DNA of 64,000 bases from NCBI GenBank assembly GCA_020746995.1, contig JAGPXD010000004.1, forward strand, positions 3,410,001 through 3,474,000. The letters are read 5' to 3'. The DNA comes from Plectosphaerella cucumerina (lineage: Eukaryota > Ascomycota > Sordariomycetes > Glomerellales > Plectosphaerellaceae). Within the stretch, counting starts at the first letter, position 1, and every line of letters starts with the position of its first letter. The translations under genes were made by a program, and so were the position numbers. Shown one piece after another: positions 44,255 to 56,466 of this stretch. Below the pieces are notes generated by a model. That model was given only the letters and a program-made list of their open reading frames with translations, ran no database searches and was not told the origin of the DNA.

Positions 44255-44883
44255 CTAGGTGGACGTGGTGTAGGTGCACCGAGACGGGTCGGTAAGGGGA
44301 ATGGCACGAGCAGAGAAGCCAAGGCATCCCTTCAGGCCAGCCGGCTCAGCAATGCCAACAGGCGCCCAGACATACCACGGGCCAGTGCCATCCTCGCTGC
44401 TAGGGCAAGCAAGCAGACCATCGCCATCGAAGGTCAGGTTCTCCTCGACGATAGCCCAGCCCTTCAGCTCGCCATTCCGGGGCGGGTTTCCGGTCGCCTT
44501 GTCGAAGTATCCGACATTTCCCTGACCTACGACCGTCAGTACAAGCATCACAGAATGAGATAAGGGGAAGTCTTACCCATGCCGGAACGATCAACGTAGA
44601 TCTGCTGCGGCGCATCCGGGCGACCGTACAAGTACAGCTCGCCGTCCTTGACGTACAGCACGGCGCCGAGCTCCTCCTCGCCGTCGCACTGGGCGTTCTG
44701 CTCGGGCAGGTGCAGGGCGAGCTTTGTCTGGGCGGCGCTGAGGGTGGCAAAGTGGATGGGCGAGGCGGAGCGGAGGGCCATGACGCCGAACTTTACGTCG
44801 GGCTGCGGCGCGGGGCAGGACTTGCCCTGGGCGGAGGCCGAAGCGGCGGCCGCGAGGAGGGAGAGGGCGATAGAGATCTGCAT
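44255..44883 (-). CDS. phiA: PhiA-like secreted cell-wall protein
   Basis: Two exons, 44577-44883 and 44255-44526 (50-nt intron); 192 residues. The signal peptide is residues ~1-18 (QISIALSLLAAAASASA). The mature part matches the PhiA family of Aspergillus and relatives: MALRSASPIHFATL near the start, QQIYVDRSGMGQGNVGY across the splice junction, a NGE(L/T)xGW motif, ACPSSEDG, and LKGCLGFSARA close to the end. PhiA is a cell-wall protein needed for phialide and conidium development in Aspergillus nidulans and a secreted antigen in A. fumigatus. The gene is convergent with the GH71 glucanase, also a wall protein. A TATA-like box lies about 85 bp upstream of the ATG. Symbol assigned by family only; an orthologue has not been tested. 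Confidence 0.85.
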
Positions 44884-46033
44884 TTTGGCGGTGTTTTGAT
44901 GGAGAAGACTGAAAAGTAATTGATGATGAGTTCGACAACAGCAGAGCCATCGCGCGTCCTCGTCGCTCTTATACCTCAACCTCCCCTCCCGTAGATCAGA
45001 CGGATGAGAGCTTGCTCGTTACATCACCAAAGCGGCTGATACGAGGAGGGGCAGACGGCCTTCCCCGGCCTCCCTCGGGCGCCGGCTCGTCCAGCGCGTC
45101 TGCCCAGCCTGTCGATCCAAAGTCCGGGGCAACACTGACAGTCAGCTCGGCCAACCCGAGGCCTGGGACCGTACGACGGCGCGCAGAAATAGACCCACGC
45201 TAGGCCCGCGATGATGCAGTCCCGGGTGACGGAGACTTTTAGGGGGAAAGGGGTGGCTTTCTTTCTCTTTCGCGTGGTTTGGGCGGTTGGCGGTTGGCCA
45301 CCTCGGGCTACGGCTGCCGGACGGGCCTGGGCGAGACACACCACACACAATAGCGAGCTGTCGCTCGTATCGGCAGGCGAGCCGCACCGCACCGCCCCTC
45401 CTTTTCTCCTTCCCCGCGTGATCTGAAATGCAAAGACGGGAAAGGCTCGGCTCGGCGACATGCAGGGCCCGCTCCGCTGCCTCGTGTTGTGCGCTGGCGG
45501 ACTGAGACAATGACGCAGCGAAGATGGCGCAGAAGCATTCCACGGTACGACCCTGGGTTGCATTGAGACGACCCTGAAGGGGCGATTGGCACATCGCAGA
45601 TACGGGAAATCAAGACATCATGAGATCACGAGGAATGGGCATGGGCCTGTACTCTGCATTTTAGTCCGGCGATCCAAAGCTGAGGAGCTCGGCTCTGAGA
45701 ATGCGAGCCCGCGTCGGTTGCCCGCAGCTCCCACTCAAGGGAACCGGCGCCCCCAGACGGGTTGGAAGTTTGCTCTCGCGTCTTGTGGTGGTCTCCAAGC
45801 CATCGTGAGGTAAGGGCAGGGAGACGTATCGTATCTGGACGCTTCGTACGAGGTGAAAGAAAGAAAATGTCCCCGAGAGAAGAGAAAGGGGCATCAGAAC
45901 CAGGAGATGGGTATAATTATGGCGTTTCGTGTGTTGGTACAGGTTTGTACAACGTCATCTGTCTATGTGGTGGTACAGGGAGCATGGCTTCGGCTCCGGT
46001 TGCATGTCTCGGCGGACATCTCGAGGCACTCGC
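44884..46033. other. Intergenic region
   Basis: 1.15 kb upstream of the PhiA-like gene and downstream of CYM1. A minus-strand TATA-like element lies at 44966-44973. GC-rich open frames here are not supported as genes. Confidence 0.6.
44966..44973 (-). promoter_or_regulatory. TATA-like element of PhiA-like gene
   Basis: Reads TATAAGAG on the minus strand, about 85 bp before the ATG at 44883. Confidence 0.45.
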
Positions 46034-49000
46034 CTAGTTGCCCCCGTTGATGTTCATCTCGTTGACCTTCCAGGTCTCGTCGACCCACGGCCGCTTCTCG
46101 CCCAGGAAGGCGATGCGGCCCTCGTCGCGAGCCAGGCCGTCGACGAGGTACTTCTGCGCGACTTCGCGGACCTGGTCGCGAGTCACGTCCAGGAGCTGCT
46201 CGCGGCGCTTCTGCTTCATCTCATCCGTGATGCCAGACAAGAACCGGCCCATGCCCTCCTCGTTGACGGACCGCGGCGCGTCCACGCCCTGGAAGACGGA
46301 GATCTTGGCCTCCTCGATATCGCGGTCCGCCCACTGCTTGTCGACCGCCCACTGGCCGGCGCCACGCATGATGGAAAGCGTATTCTGGGGGTTGGGGTCG
46401 CGGTACGAGTAGAAGCCGAAGACACCATCCAGGGGTCGCGAGTACGCGCCGCCGCCGTACGCGCCGCCCTTTTCGCGGATCTCGTGGTGCAGGTGCTTGT
46501 GCGTCAGCAGCTGCGCCAGGATCTGGAGCGGCGCGCCCTCGGCCGATGTGTACGACGTCGTCGGCAATGCCAGCGATCCGTAGTACACCTGGTACGGAAG
46601 AGGGAAGAACGCCTTGATGTCCTTCGAGAAGGCACGTGGCGATGCCTTGGGCAGCGAAGGCAGATCCCTCGGCGCGCTCGAGAGGAACGTCGACAGCGCC
46701 GACGAGTTGGCGCCGACGCTCTCAGTGCCGCAGGTGAGCGCCGTCCGGATGTTGCCACCCGCCAGGGCAAGGGCCTGGATCTGCTTGAGCTTCTGGATCA
46801 CATCCACCAGACCGTCCGACTCAGGCCGGCTCGCCAGCGAAGTGACGAGCTTGACCTGGGAGAGACCGCCAATCTGCTGCCGCAGCCAGGCGTTGCGCGT
46901 GAGGCCCGCCTCGGCCACACCGCGCGCGTATTGGTGGCCCGACGAGGCGATATCGTTGACAACGCCGTCAGCGGACGCCTGGAGAAGCTGACGGATCCTC
47001 AGCGCCGCCTCGGGGCTGTCAAAGTTGGTCTCCAGGATCAGCTTGCGCATCAGGTCGAACATGGCAGGCACGTTGCGGTCGAGGGCCATTCCCGTGAAGA
47101 TGAGACCCTCGCTCGCGCTGTGGAAGTCGGTCGGCGACGGCGTCGAGTGGTAGCCCACAGACATGCCGCCCGTCTTGAGCTTGATGAGGTCCTCGAGCTG
47201 CTCCATCGACATATCCTTCGTGCCCAACCGCATGATGCTGTCAGTGAAGAGCGGCACCAGTTCGCGGAGCTCGTCGGGCAGGTTGTCCAGGGTGTTGATG
47301 GCACGGAAGTAGGTCAGGCCGTTTGTGGGCGCCTCATGCCACTGCATCTTGACCGAGTCTACCGTGTCGTCCCGCACCACTGTTGCCTCCTTGGTCCTGG
47401 GAATGTCCTTGACGTGGACGGTGGGCAAGCAGGACAGGTCCTCGGTGGTGGTCTTGCCTTGCTCGACGAGCAGCTCGAGCTCTCGTGCCTCAAACTGCTT
47501 GCGAGCCTCGGCCTCACCGCCCGCCTTCTCCGTAGCCTCCTTGATCATGCCGGCGAGCCTCGTCTGCTCCTCCTTGGCAAGGTCATCGCCAAAAGTCGCC
47601 GAGGGCGCCATGGTGAAGGAAAGCGTGTTGTCGTGAAGCAGGTACTTGTCAATCAGGCTCTCGAGGTAGCCGCCAGCGTTAAGCTTGGCTTCGAAAGCCG
47701 AGATTGTGTCGTTCCACGCCAGCGAATCGAAGGGGTCGACGCCAGTGAACCACTTGGGCTTGAGACGGTGGAGGAGCGACATGCCAAAGTTGGCCGTCTT
47801 GTGCTTGAGGGCAAGCTCCAGCTGGTGCAGAGAGCCGTCGATCTTGGTCCGGTCGAAGCCGTTCTGCTTAACCTCCTCCAGGATCCGGCGCACTTCGGCC
47901 TTCAGCTTGGGCACATCGGCCTCTTGAACGCCGGTCAGTCCGACTGAGAAGATGCCCAGCTTTCCGGAGCTGTCGAAACCAGCGTTCGGGCTGAAGTCGG
48001 TGCCCAGGCCCGACTCGATCAGTCCGCGGTACAACGGCGAACCGTAGCCGTCCATCAGCAGAGTTGAGAGCAGGGCCAGCGAGAAGGTTTCGACAACGTC
48101 CGACGTCTCACCCAGCACCCAAGAGACAGAAGTCTTGAATTGGCGGTCAGGAGCGACGAGAGGGTCCATGGGGCCCTCGATCGTGTACTCCCTCGGGCCG
48201 CTGCTCAGGTCCACAGGGCGGTGGATCGTCGTGTCTTCGGGGATCTTATCGAAGGCGTTCAGCTGGGCGTTGACAGATTCAAGATGATCCGTCAACGGCA
48301 TGTCGCCGTACGAGAAGATCTTCGCATTGCTGGGGTGGTAGTGCTTGGCGTGGAAGTCCTTCAGCTGCTGGTACGTCAGGTCGGTGATCTTCTGGGGATC
48401 ACCACCCGAGTTGTTGATGTCGGGGAAGATGTGGTCCTGGAAGCGGATGTAGAAGAGATAGCCGGCGTCCGACATCTGGCCCTTCATCTCGTTGTAGACA
48501 ACGCCCTTGAAGACGAGCTTGCTGTCCTCGGGCGAGGCATCGGAAGACTGCGCGGCTTGTGGGTTCTCGGGGCCTATCCGCCAGCCCTCCTGAGTGAAGT
48601 CGGTCTGCTTCAGCAGAGGGTGTAATGTTGAATCGAGGTACACGGACATGAGGTTCTTGAAGTCCTGGGAGTTTGTGGTGGCGAACGGGTAGAAGGTGTG
48701 GTCGGATGCAGTGAAGGCGTTCATGAAGTTGGAGAGCGTTCGAGGGAGCATCTTGAAGAAGGGGTCGCGAATGGGGTATCTTTGGAAGAACGGTCAGTTG
48801 CGGCGCCGGGCATCGAGGGAGCCGTGCGACTCACTTCTCGCTGCCACAGAGCGTCGTGTGCTCCAGGATATGGGGAATGCCCGTGTCATCCGGGGGGTTC
48901 GTCTTGAAGCCGATGGAGAAGACATTGTTGCTGTCGTCGCGGGCAATGTGAAGGTAGTCGGCGCCCGTCTTGTCGTGCTGGAGATGGAGCGCCGTGAGCT

Positions 49001-49124
49001 TCAACTCAGGAACGTGCTTCGTCCTGACCAAGGTGAAGCCATGGAGCTTCTCGCCGGCCTTGGGAAGCTGCGAGAGCTCGATGACAGCCTTGCGGGCTGC
49101 CGATGTGGCGGTGTTGCGCAACAT
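46034..49124 (-). CDS. CYM1: Mitochondrial presequence protease (M16C), Cym1/PreP-type
   Basis: Two exons, 48835-49124 and 46034-48779 (55-nt intron); 1011 residues, the usual length. The inverted zinc site HILEH is at 85-89, and the third ligand Glu is at ~194 (VVYNEMKG). The intron falls just after GSEK, before YPIRDPFFKML, which is the classical M16C motif. Two M16 halves are joined by a helical hinge (about 490-560, EATEKAGGEAEARKQFEARE), and the C-terminal REKGGAYGGGA motif carries the Arg/Tyr pair that completes the active site. The short N-terminus is compatible with a matrix-targeting signal. The enzyme degrades cleaved targeting peptides and other short peptides in the mitochondrial matrix. 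A 672-codon antisense frame on the plus strand is only a shadow. It is a housekeeping gene with no functional link to neighbours. Confidence 0.95.
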
Positions 49125-50458
49125 TATGGTCGCCTTGTGTTTCGAATGGATGCGCTGCTCAAATCAAGACCAGCATCGCTGATGGGAAAGAGCGGCAGGT
49201 GCGTTGGGTCGGGACGCTGGAGTATGGTGATGAGTCCTCGAAGCAGGCGCGTCGGGAAACTTCCATCACGGAGCTTCGGCGATTTTCTGGGGCGACTGTG
49301 GAGCCGCCTGCAGACTCGTGGCCGATGGATCGAGCCTGTCAGCCCGTGATGTGATTTGATGGAATCGGACCCGAAAAGTCCATTGCATCAGCACTCCGTC
49401 TCCTCCTAAAGGGGTTTGCTAAATTTTCTGTGCCCCAGACTTTGCATGCAAGTAACCGGGTTCATTGGATTCGACACCTGCCAGAAAGTGGGAGAGGCCC
49501 ACAGGATTGCGTTGAGTTGCAGGGAGAAGGGCGTCATCGGGGAGGCAAATAGTGTACTTTACAGCCATGGACGCCCCTTGGAACTGTGACACACACCATC
49601 ATTCGCGCGCACTTTTGGCCCCTGGGCATTCCATTGCTGGGCTTGCGAGGTGCAAAGGCGAAGAATCGGCCTCTTCCCAATATTGCTCTATTACCGGCCA
49701 ACCGGGTCGCTACCACGAGTCCAGCCTCATTTTAGCCAATCAACTGGGGGGGAATCGCCAGTAGCCCCGTCACCCACCTATCCCATCCGTCCATCCAAGA
49801 GTGTCCGATGCACCGCACCGGGCAGTCTTTTGCTAAGCCGGTGGATTGGTTGTGTCCGGGTCACGGCGTCAGGTCAACTTCTGATTAATCTCCTCTCCTT
49901 CTGCGTGGACCAAAGCAAAGGCCCTGCGAAGAATCCCAAAACCCCACGCGCCCAGTCGACACCCCGACACCTGTAAATCCGTGATTGGGAAGGTACCTGA
50001 CAGCCGTTCCTTCCGCGGCAGTGCAATTCGCGTTTTCAGGGGATCACTCAGGCCCTCTCCGGCGCTCTTCCTCCCCCTCCCCCGGAACATCGTCGGGGTG
50101 CGAAACACAGAACGACCGATTTCCCTACCGAGTCAGCCGCTCCTCCGTTTTCAACCTCCCGGCAATTCGACCACACCCAGCTCCCCTCGCCACCCGCAAA
50201 CCACCTACGACCGACCGCATCGTCTGGCCGACCGACCCGTGCAGGCCAAGCATCAATAGTCAGCATCATTGGTGATCGACAGCGCGCCGACGACTGGGTC
50301 CCTCCCGAGAGGCCTGCGAAGAGGACACAACGACGAACGAACGACCTTTGCTCCCGAGACTTGCGACGACCTGAGGCAATAACTGTACCCATCCGACACG
50401 GGTCCAGGACCACACCCCGATCCTGGACACGTCCACCGAACCAAACGCCCCCTCCGCC
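49125..50458. other. Intergenic region between CYM1 and taxilin gene
   Basis: 1.3 kb divergent promoter region without a supportable gene. Confidence 0.6.
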
Positions 50459-52094
50459 ATGCCCGCGACCTCACAAGATGCCGGCGCGGCAGTCGGGACA
50501 GATTCCGGAGGTCACGCGACTGCCGCCACTAAAAAGGGCAAGCAGAAGAAGCCGCCAGCGCCGGTAGACTCCAACGCATCGAAGCTGCTTAAGCATCGTA
50601 TCGCGCAGTTGGAGCAGGATGCTGCGGGAGAGAAGGACCAGGAGGCGGAGATTGGTAGGCCTACCCTCCCTCACGGCGTTTCCCGGATACACGACAACTG
50701 ACTGGTGGCGGTCCATTAGAGCGCGAGGTCAAGCGAGCCAACAGGGAGATGCTGCAACAGGTCTCTAAGATGAGCGACATGCAGAAGATCGAGTACCTTC
50801 AACGCCGCTCGAGCGAGCTCCTGGCCGAGATGCGACGGGTGGAGCGCGAGAACCAGAAGAACAAGAAGCGGGGCGACACCCTCCAGAAGGAGAAGGACGC
50901 CAACCGCACCGAACTGAGCAAGACGGTGGGGCTCAAGGACAAGCTGGAGAAGCTGTGCCGGGAGCTGCAGAAGGACAACAACAAGTACAAGGTGCGCCTC
51001 GGGCTCCTGTTGCGGTGCTTGCTTTGCGGGCCGAACCCCGTCTAACCCGTGTGGCCGTATAGAACGACAACAAGACTCTGCAGGACAACCTCAAGCATAA
51101 TAGCGCGGCCTACGACGACAAGTATGCGGCGTTGCTGGGCAAGCTCGAGGGCATACAGGAGGAGAAAGACCATCCACGGAAGCAGGTCGTCGACATTAGT
51201 GTCGATACATTGTCAGTGCCCGGGCACGATGGAGAGAGGAGGAAGCAGTCGCTGACACTGGGCTACCAACAGATTCCGGAATCGCTTCAAGTCTCTGATC
51301 GAGCAGTACGAGCTGCGCGAGCTGCATTTCCACTCGCAAATGCGCACCAAGGAGCTGGAGGTGCAATACCACATGGCACGGTACGAGCGCGAGAAGAAGA
51401 ACGCAGACGTCGAGTCGACAAAGGCGCGGCAGCTCCAGGAGCAGGTGCGGACGTTTACCAAGACGGAAACCGAGCTCCGCAACCAGCTCAACGTCTACGT
51501 GGACAAGTTCAAGCAGGTACGTCGCAGCAGGAACACACAGTTCCTCGTTTCCTTCCCGCCCTCGGGTCGGACCCTCGGCTAATCGGCCCTTACAAGGTCG
51601 AGGACACCCTTAACAACAGTAACGATTTGTTTCTCACGTTTCGGAAGGAAATGGAGGAGATGTCCAAGAAGACAAAGAGGCTCGAGAAGGAGAACGAGAC
51701 GATGAAGCGCAAGCACGAGGCCACTAATGCCAACATCATCAGCATGGCTGAGGAGCGCGAGTCGATGAAGTCGCAGACGGCCGAGGCAACCAAGAAGGCC
51801 GACAAGCTCATCAGCATCATCGAGCAGATGCAGCAGCAAGGCCGCAAGGTGCCGGCGGGCATGACGGCGACCCTCGAGAGCTGCTACTCGGATAGCAACG
51901 GCCAGGTCGACGGTGACGGCAGCGAATACTCGGACGAGGTCGACGACGAGGAGCACAGCGACGACTTTGACGACGACACGGAAGAGGAGCCGCAGCAGGG
52001 CGACGAGCCCCCGGCGCCGCGCCCGTTCGGTCCGGAGAGGCCCCCGGTGCAGATGGCGGCGGCGGCGGCGCAGGCTACCACGAACGGACATTAG
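50459..52094 (+). CDS. Taxilin family coiled-coil protein
   Basis: Five exons: 50459-50654, 50720-50991, 51063-51211, 51273-51516, 51597-52094; 452 residues. After a basic N-terminus (KKGKQKKPPAPVD) the protein is almost all coiled coil from ~40 to ~390. The taxilin signature is clear: SKMSDMQKIEYLQRR-like heptads, LEKLCRELQKDNN, EEKDHPRKQVVDI, then the join DTLFRNRFKSLIEQYELREL and HFHSQMRTKELEVQYHMARY. The tail is very acidic (DEVDDEEHSDDFDDDTEEE) and then Pro/Ala-rich. Taxilins bind syntaxins or the nascent-polypeptide-associated complex in animals; in fungi the role is little known, presumably in vesicle traffic. The join between exons 3 and 4 was chosen because it alone restores the taxilin consensus. 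Confidence 0.9.
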
Positions 52095-53336
52095 GAAGCC
52101 GGACGAAGCGTGACGAGTCTCGGTGCAGCCCAAGTCGGGGAGCTGGGCGGCGTCGGCAGCGGCGGCGGGCCTCTGGTCTCGGGCGGTCTCATGGGTGAAG
52201 CCGGGGCTCCAAAGCGAGGTCCGGCGGTCGAGGACTACCAGCAGAACGAAGGCGGCGGCTCTGCGCCCCCTTCCCGGGGCGGATCGTCCCGCAGGAACAG
52301 CTTGGTCCAAAGCCTCCGGCGCTGCTCCTTGACGGCCTTGTCTCGCCGCTCGTCTAAGACCATGGGCGGCGGTGGCGGCAGTCCCGCCGAGAGCCTGAAG
52401 CAGCCCCCCACCAGCATTCGATCGCGCATTGCAAAGTGCATCCGCCGGGGATGGGGCGGCAGCAGCGGGTCTGGCTGAACATGAAGCTGAGGACGGCGCC
52501 TCTTGCAGTGGCCTGGTTCAGCCCATGCTCATCATCTGGACTACCTGCGCTCATCATCTTCTCGTCTGCTTGCGCGCGCGCATTCCCCGCTTGGATCAGG
52601 AACTGAAGGTCGATGCTCACTTGGCTGACAATGTCTGGATCCCCCAGCCGATGGTAGCTGTTGATAGTGTAGAGCATTGTTGAACTGTACGTTTGCTGTA
52701 TGGATGTGTTGTTGCCTATTGCTTGTGTATGTGGTTGAGTGTGATGTCGACTACCGCCGACAAGACCCAATGGCGAGGCCGAGCACGACCGCTGCGCTGC
52801 TGTACGTCTTCAGCCACTTGCAGCCACCGATGGTTGCAGCACGCCGGCAGACGCCCCGCCCCGCCTTACGCACACAGCGCAGGGAAAGGGACCGTCAGCC
52901 TCCACTTCCATGCCGTCCATCTGTTGAGCTCCCTGCGGCGCCTCTTTCCGCCCTTCACTGCCTTGCCTGTGTCACCACCACCACCCGAGTCAACAGAGCC
53001 GCCAATTTTCCCTCCATCCCTCGAAACCCTCAGCTCGAAGAATTGCACCACAACTCAATGATTGCTCCAAGCGACACGTAACCTGCACCCAGCAGCCTTC
53101 CGACCCGAGCCTGCCACCCGCGACGACCCCGAATCAATTGCGCTAGAGCCGCCCCGAATTGCGCTTGGACGAGATACCGTCTGGACGTCCGACGTCATTT
53201 TCTGACTCGATTCCAAACCACGTTTCAACATTTTCGCGACCCGAGACGAGGGCCACGAACAAGAGCCAGCGACCTGGCCGGCTTCCAGAGCATACGATAA
53301 ACACCAAAGACTTATCGCCAATTCTATCGCATCACC
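52095..53336. other. Intergenic region
   Basis: 1.24 kb. A 123-codon open frame at 52110-52478 is Gly/Ser/Arg low complexity and most likely 3' untranslated sequence of the taxilin gene. The last part is the leader of the next gene. Confidence 0.55.
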
Positions 53337-54680
53337 ATGGCGTTCCTCGAGGACCCCCGCATGCGACAGCGCTGGAACAGGCTATCGCACAATGCGGGAG
53401 AGGTCACGGAAAATGCGGCTGCCGGTATCTGGACATTTCAGCACAACTACATCAACCCGTGTTTCGCCTCGATAGCTGCGTCGCTCGAGAGCTGCACTGC
53501 GCCATGCCTGGGCGAGAGGGAGGAGCGCGCCCGGCGACAGAGGGAGCGCGAGAGGCTACAGGGCCGGGCCGAGTACAGCTTCGATTTCTACGATGACTGG
53601 GCCGCCGACGAGCTCGAGGGCGGCGGTATCCTTGGCGGTGGCTGGGGCGGCGAGGATTGGGACCGTCTGTTGGCCGGCACAAGCTCGCAGCGGAAACACA
53701 ACGGCGGCGATGGAGCCGGCATTCAGCAGGAGCAGCCCAGGCGCAAGAGAGGCATGAGCTATGGCACGAGAGGCGGGCGGCGGAAGAAGGGAGGCGAGCA
53801 GGACCCGACCATCATCCCTAGCACACAGCCCATCGGCTTCCTCAGCCGGCTGCCGTGGAAACTGGGCAAGACTCTACGATACAAGCCCAGCGCGGCAGAC
53901 CTGCAGGACCACCCGAAACAGCACGACGCACCCGGGCGACGAGGGTTCGGCGGCGAGAACGAGCCGCTGCTACCTCACGATGAGAACGACGATGAAGACT
54001 TTTACTCGGACGACGAGGCGGCCGGGTTCCCGACGAGTAGGAAACGAAGCGGAACAACAGGGTCAGGCGATACGTCAGACTCATACCGGTCAAGAGGGGA
54101 TCTGTTCCCCAGCGACGGAGAGGGCGAAGAGGACGCCGTGCCGCTCGACGACGAGTTCACAATGGTGCTCGACAAGATGGGCGGCGGAGGCATGGACGAC
54201 AAGAGCAGCAGCCGGACGCGGAGCAGCAAGGGCAAGCGACCAGCATCGGGACGCATGTCACGCACCGTTTCTCGGGCGACGATCGACACGCAGCTGTCGC
54301 GGCGGAGCAGCACAATGGGGATGCGGCACAGCTCGGCGGGGAGCGTGCCGCCGACGCCGGCGGAGGTGTTGAGCATGCCGTCGATGGAGGATCTGAGGAG
54401 GGAGGAGGAGAGAGTGCAGCAGGAGGAGGAAGCCGAGGTGGAGAGGAAGAGGAGGGCGGCGACGGCGCTGGCGATAGAGAGGGGGTTGAGGGCGGCAAAG
54501 TTACAGGAGGCGGCAGCGGAAGCACCGGAAACACCATCAGAGGATCTCGTGGCCTCGGACAAGCCGGATTTGAAGGAGTCATCACGGGAGGAGACGGCGG
54601 AAACTGTGGATGCGCCGAAAGAGGTGCCTGCGGTAGCCACGGAGAGCTTTGTGCCGGCGAGACTGCCGTTCTTTGGATAA
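53337..54680 (+). CDS. Conserved fungal protein of unknown function
   Basis: Single exon, 447 residues, with a good start context (CACCATGG). Not a recognised enzyme family. Residues ~1-60 are helical with a Cys-containing segment (NPCFASIAASLESCTAPCLG). Then comes YSFDFYDDWAADE followed by a Gly/Trp/Asp stretch (GGGWGGEDWDRLLAG), a pattern I recall from unnamed filamentous-ascomycete proteins. A basic patch (RRKKGG) and LPWKLGKTLRYKPSAADLQ lie in the middle. The rest is Ser/Glu/Asp-rich and mostly disordered, with clusters resembling casein kinase sites (FYSDDEAAGF) and a charged coiled coil at ~355-395. No signal peptide or membrane segment. It could be a scaffold or regulator; function cannot be stated. 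Confidence 0.7.
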   Translation: MAFLEDPRMRQRWNRLSHNAGEVTENAAAGIWTFQHNYINPCFASIAASLESCTAPCLGEREERARRQRERERLQGRAEYSFDFYDDWAADELEGGGILGGGWGGEDWDRLLAGTSSQRKHNGGDGAGIQQEQPRRKRGMSYGTRGGRRKKGGEQDPTIIPSTQPIGFLSRLPWKLGKTLRYKPSAADLQDHPKQHDAPGRRGFGGENEPLLPHDENDDEDFYSDDEAAGFPTSRKRSGTTGSGDTSDSYRSRGDLFPSDGEGEEDAVPLDDEFTMVLDKMGGGGMDDKSSSRTRSSKGKRPASGRMSRTVSRATIDTQLSRRSSTMGMRHSSAGSVPPTPAEVLSMPSMEDLRREEERVQQEEEAEVERKRRAATALAIERGLRAAKLQEAAAEAPETPSEDLVASDKPDLKESSREETAETVDAPKEVPAVATESFVPARLPFFG

Positions 54681-55349
54681 TTGGACTGGGATGAGAGCAT
54701 TGGGTTTATGGATGGAAGCGACAGCGGTTTTGGCATGTACACCACCAGGGGCTCGCACTGGCGTAGTCGTCGAATTGTCACAAGAGTTGCGGCTCAACTA
54801 TGCTGCACCATGCTGTGTATCGTCACGATCTGATGGACCGAATTGGCAATCGTACAGAAGCACGACGCGGCACGGAACTCCGGGAGGGCACTAGCCCGAC
54901 CTGACTGCGGTTTAGAGTCCCTCTCGCACTAACGAGCTGCTGTCCGCAGAGGGAAATGCCGAGGTGCAAACCCACCAACCCCGGCCTTTTTTTCTGCTGG
55001 TTCAGTGGTTACCTGCTCTCTTTGGCGGTCCGAACCCCATCTTTCCCCGCATGGGCCTGTTCGAGCTGCTGTACCCTCCCCCGCATCGACCACCCCGGGC
55101 GCTCGCTTCCACGTGCAACTGAACGGGCGCGACATCAAAAGAAGCCGCTGCTGCATCTGCCCCGGGTAAAAAGGGGAACCGGGACATTGGTGACGAGACG
55201 ACTGCTGCTCTACCTCGGGATATTCTACGCACATTTGGGAAGTGATTAAGACTCGATATCTCAAGCTCCATCCCTGACATCGAACAAGCTCAACCTCGAG
55301 CATCACCACCACAACACATCACCACAACACATCACCCCAAACCGCCACA
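54681..55349. other. Intergenic region
   Basis: 669 bp between two plus-strand genes, promoter of the nitronate monooxygenase. No gene or clear element. Confidence 0.6.
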
Positions 55350-56466
55350 ATGCCTCCCTCCGGCCCCATCACAACCCCCCTCACAACCCTCCTCGGGATC
55401 CAACACCCCATCGTCCTCGCCGGCATGGCCCGCACCTCAGGCGGCGCCCTCGCCGCCGCCGTCTCCAACGCCGGCGGCCTCGGCGTCATCGGCGGCTTCC
55501 AATACACACCCGACCAGCTCCGCGAGATCGTCGCCGAGCTCAAAGCCGCCCTCCGCGACCCTGCCCTCCCCTTCGGTATCGACCTCGCCCTCCCCCAGGT
55601 CGGAGGCGGCGCCCGCGCCACCAACCACGACTACACCCACGGCAAGCTCGATGAGCTCATCGACATCACCATCGAGTCCGGCGCGCGCCTGTTCGTCTCT
55701 GCCGTCGGTGTGCCGCCGCGGAGGATCATCGATCGGCTTCACGAGGCGGGGATTCTGGTCATGAACATGGTCGGACACCCGAAGCATGCGGTCAAGGCCC
55801 TTGATCTGGGCGTTGATCTCGTGTGTCCCCAGGGCGGCGAGGGCGGCGGCCACACAGGCGATGTGGCAAACTCGGTCCTCATCCCGGCCGTCGTCGACGT
55901 CGCGCGCAAGGTACCTCCCCTCCTCCCCATGTTTCCTCCGACACCCCTAACGTCTCCAGTACCGTCCCCCCATGCTCAAAGGCCAAACCGCCCTCGTCGT
56001 CGCCGCCGGCGGCATCTGCAACGGCCGCGGCCTCGCCTCCTCCCTCATGCAAGGCGCCGTCGGCGTCTGGGTCGGCACCCGCTTCGTCGCCTCCCTCGAA
56101 GCCGGCTGCTCCGACGAGCACAAGGAAGAAGTCGTCAGCTGCGGCTTCGAGGGCACAGAGCGCACCCTCGTCCTCTCCGGCCGGCCTCTCCGCATGAAAA
56201 CGAATGACTACATCCGTTCTTGGCACGCAAAGCCCGACAAGGTCCGGGAGCTGTGCGACGCCGGTGTCGTCCCCATCGAGCACGACTTTGACGAGGGAAA
56301 CGATATTGACGTTCCCCACCTTATGGGCCAGGTCGCTGGGGCTATCGAGAAGATCCAGCCCGCTGGCGAGATTGTCGCGGAGATGGTTGACGAGGCTGTT
56401 GCGCAGCTACGGCTGGCCAATGCCTACCTCAATGGCGGCTCCCAACCGCCCTCGTCGCGGTTGTAA
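55350..56466 (+). CDS. Nitronate monooxygenase (2-nitropropane dioxygenase family)
   Basis: Two exons, 55350-55910 and 55960-56466 (49-nt intron); 355 residues. This is an FMN-binding TIM barrel. Diagnostic stretches are GIQHPIVLAGMA at the N-terminus, AVSNAGGLGVIGG (~38-50), GIDLALPQVGGGAR, VMNMVGHPKHAVKALDLGVD and the phosphate-binding/catalytic loop CPQGGEGGGHTGD with the His at 168. The second half has VVAAGGICNGRGLASSLMQGA and GVWVGTRFVAS, which hold the FMN phosphate. The enzyme oxidises alkyl nitronates such as propionate-3-nitronate with O2, usually in the cytosol, and protects against these plant or fungal poisons. Start is the ATG after a short A/C-rich leader. An alternative NADH:quinone reductase activity, known for some members, cannot be excluded. 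Confidence 0.93.

Noticed and set aside
45929..47947. 672-codon plus-strand open frame opposite CYM1
   Set aside because: Arg/Leu/Ala/Val low-complexity composition, no domain; a shadow of the GC-rich CYM1 coding strand.
52110..52478. Gly/Ser/Arg-rich open frame after the taxilin gene
   Set aside because: Low complexity, starts 15 bp after the taxilin stop; best read as 3' untranslated sequence.
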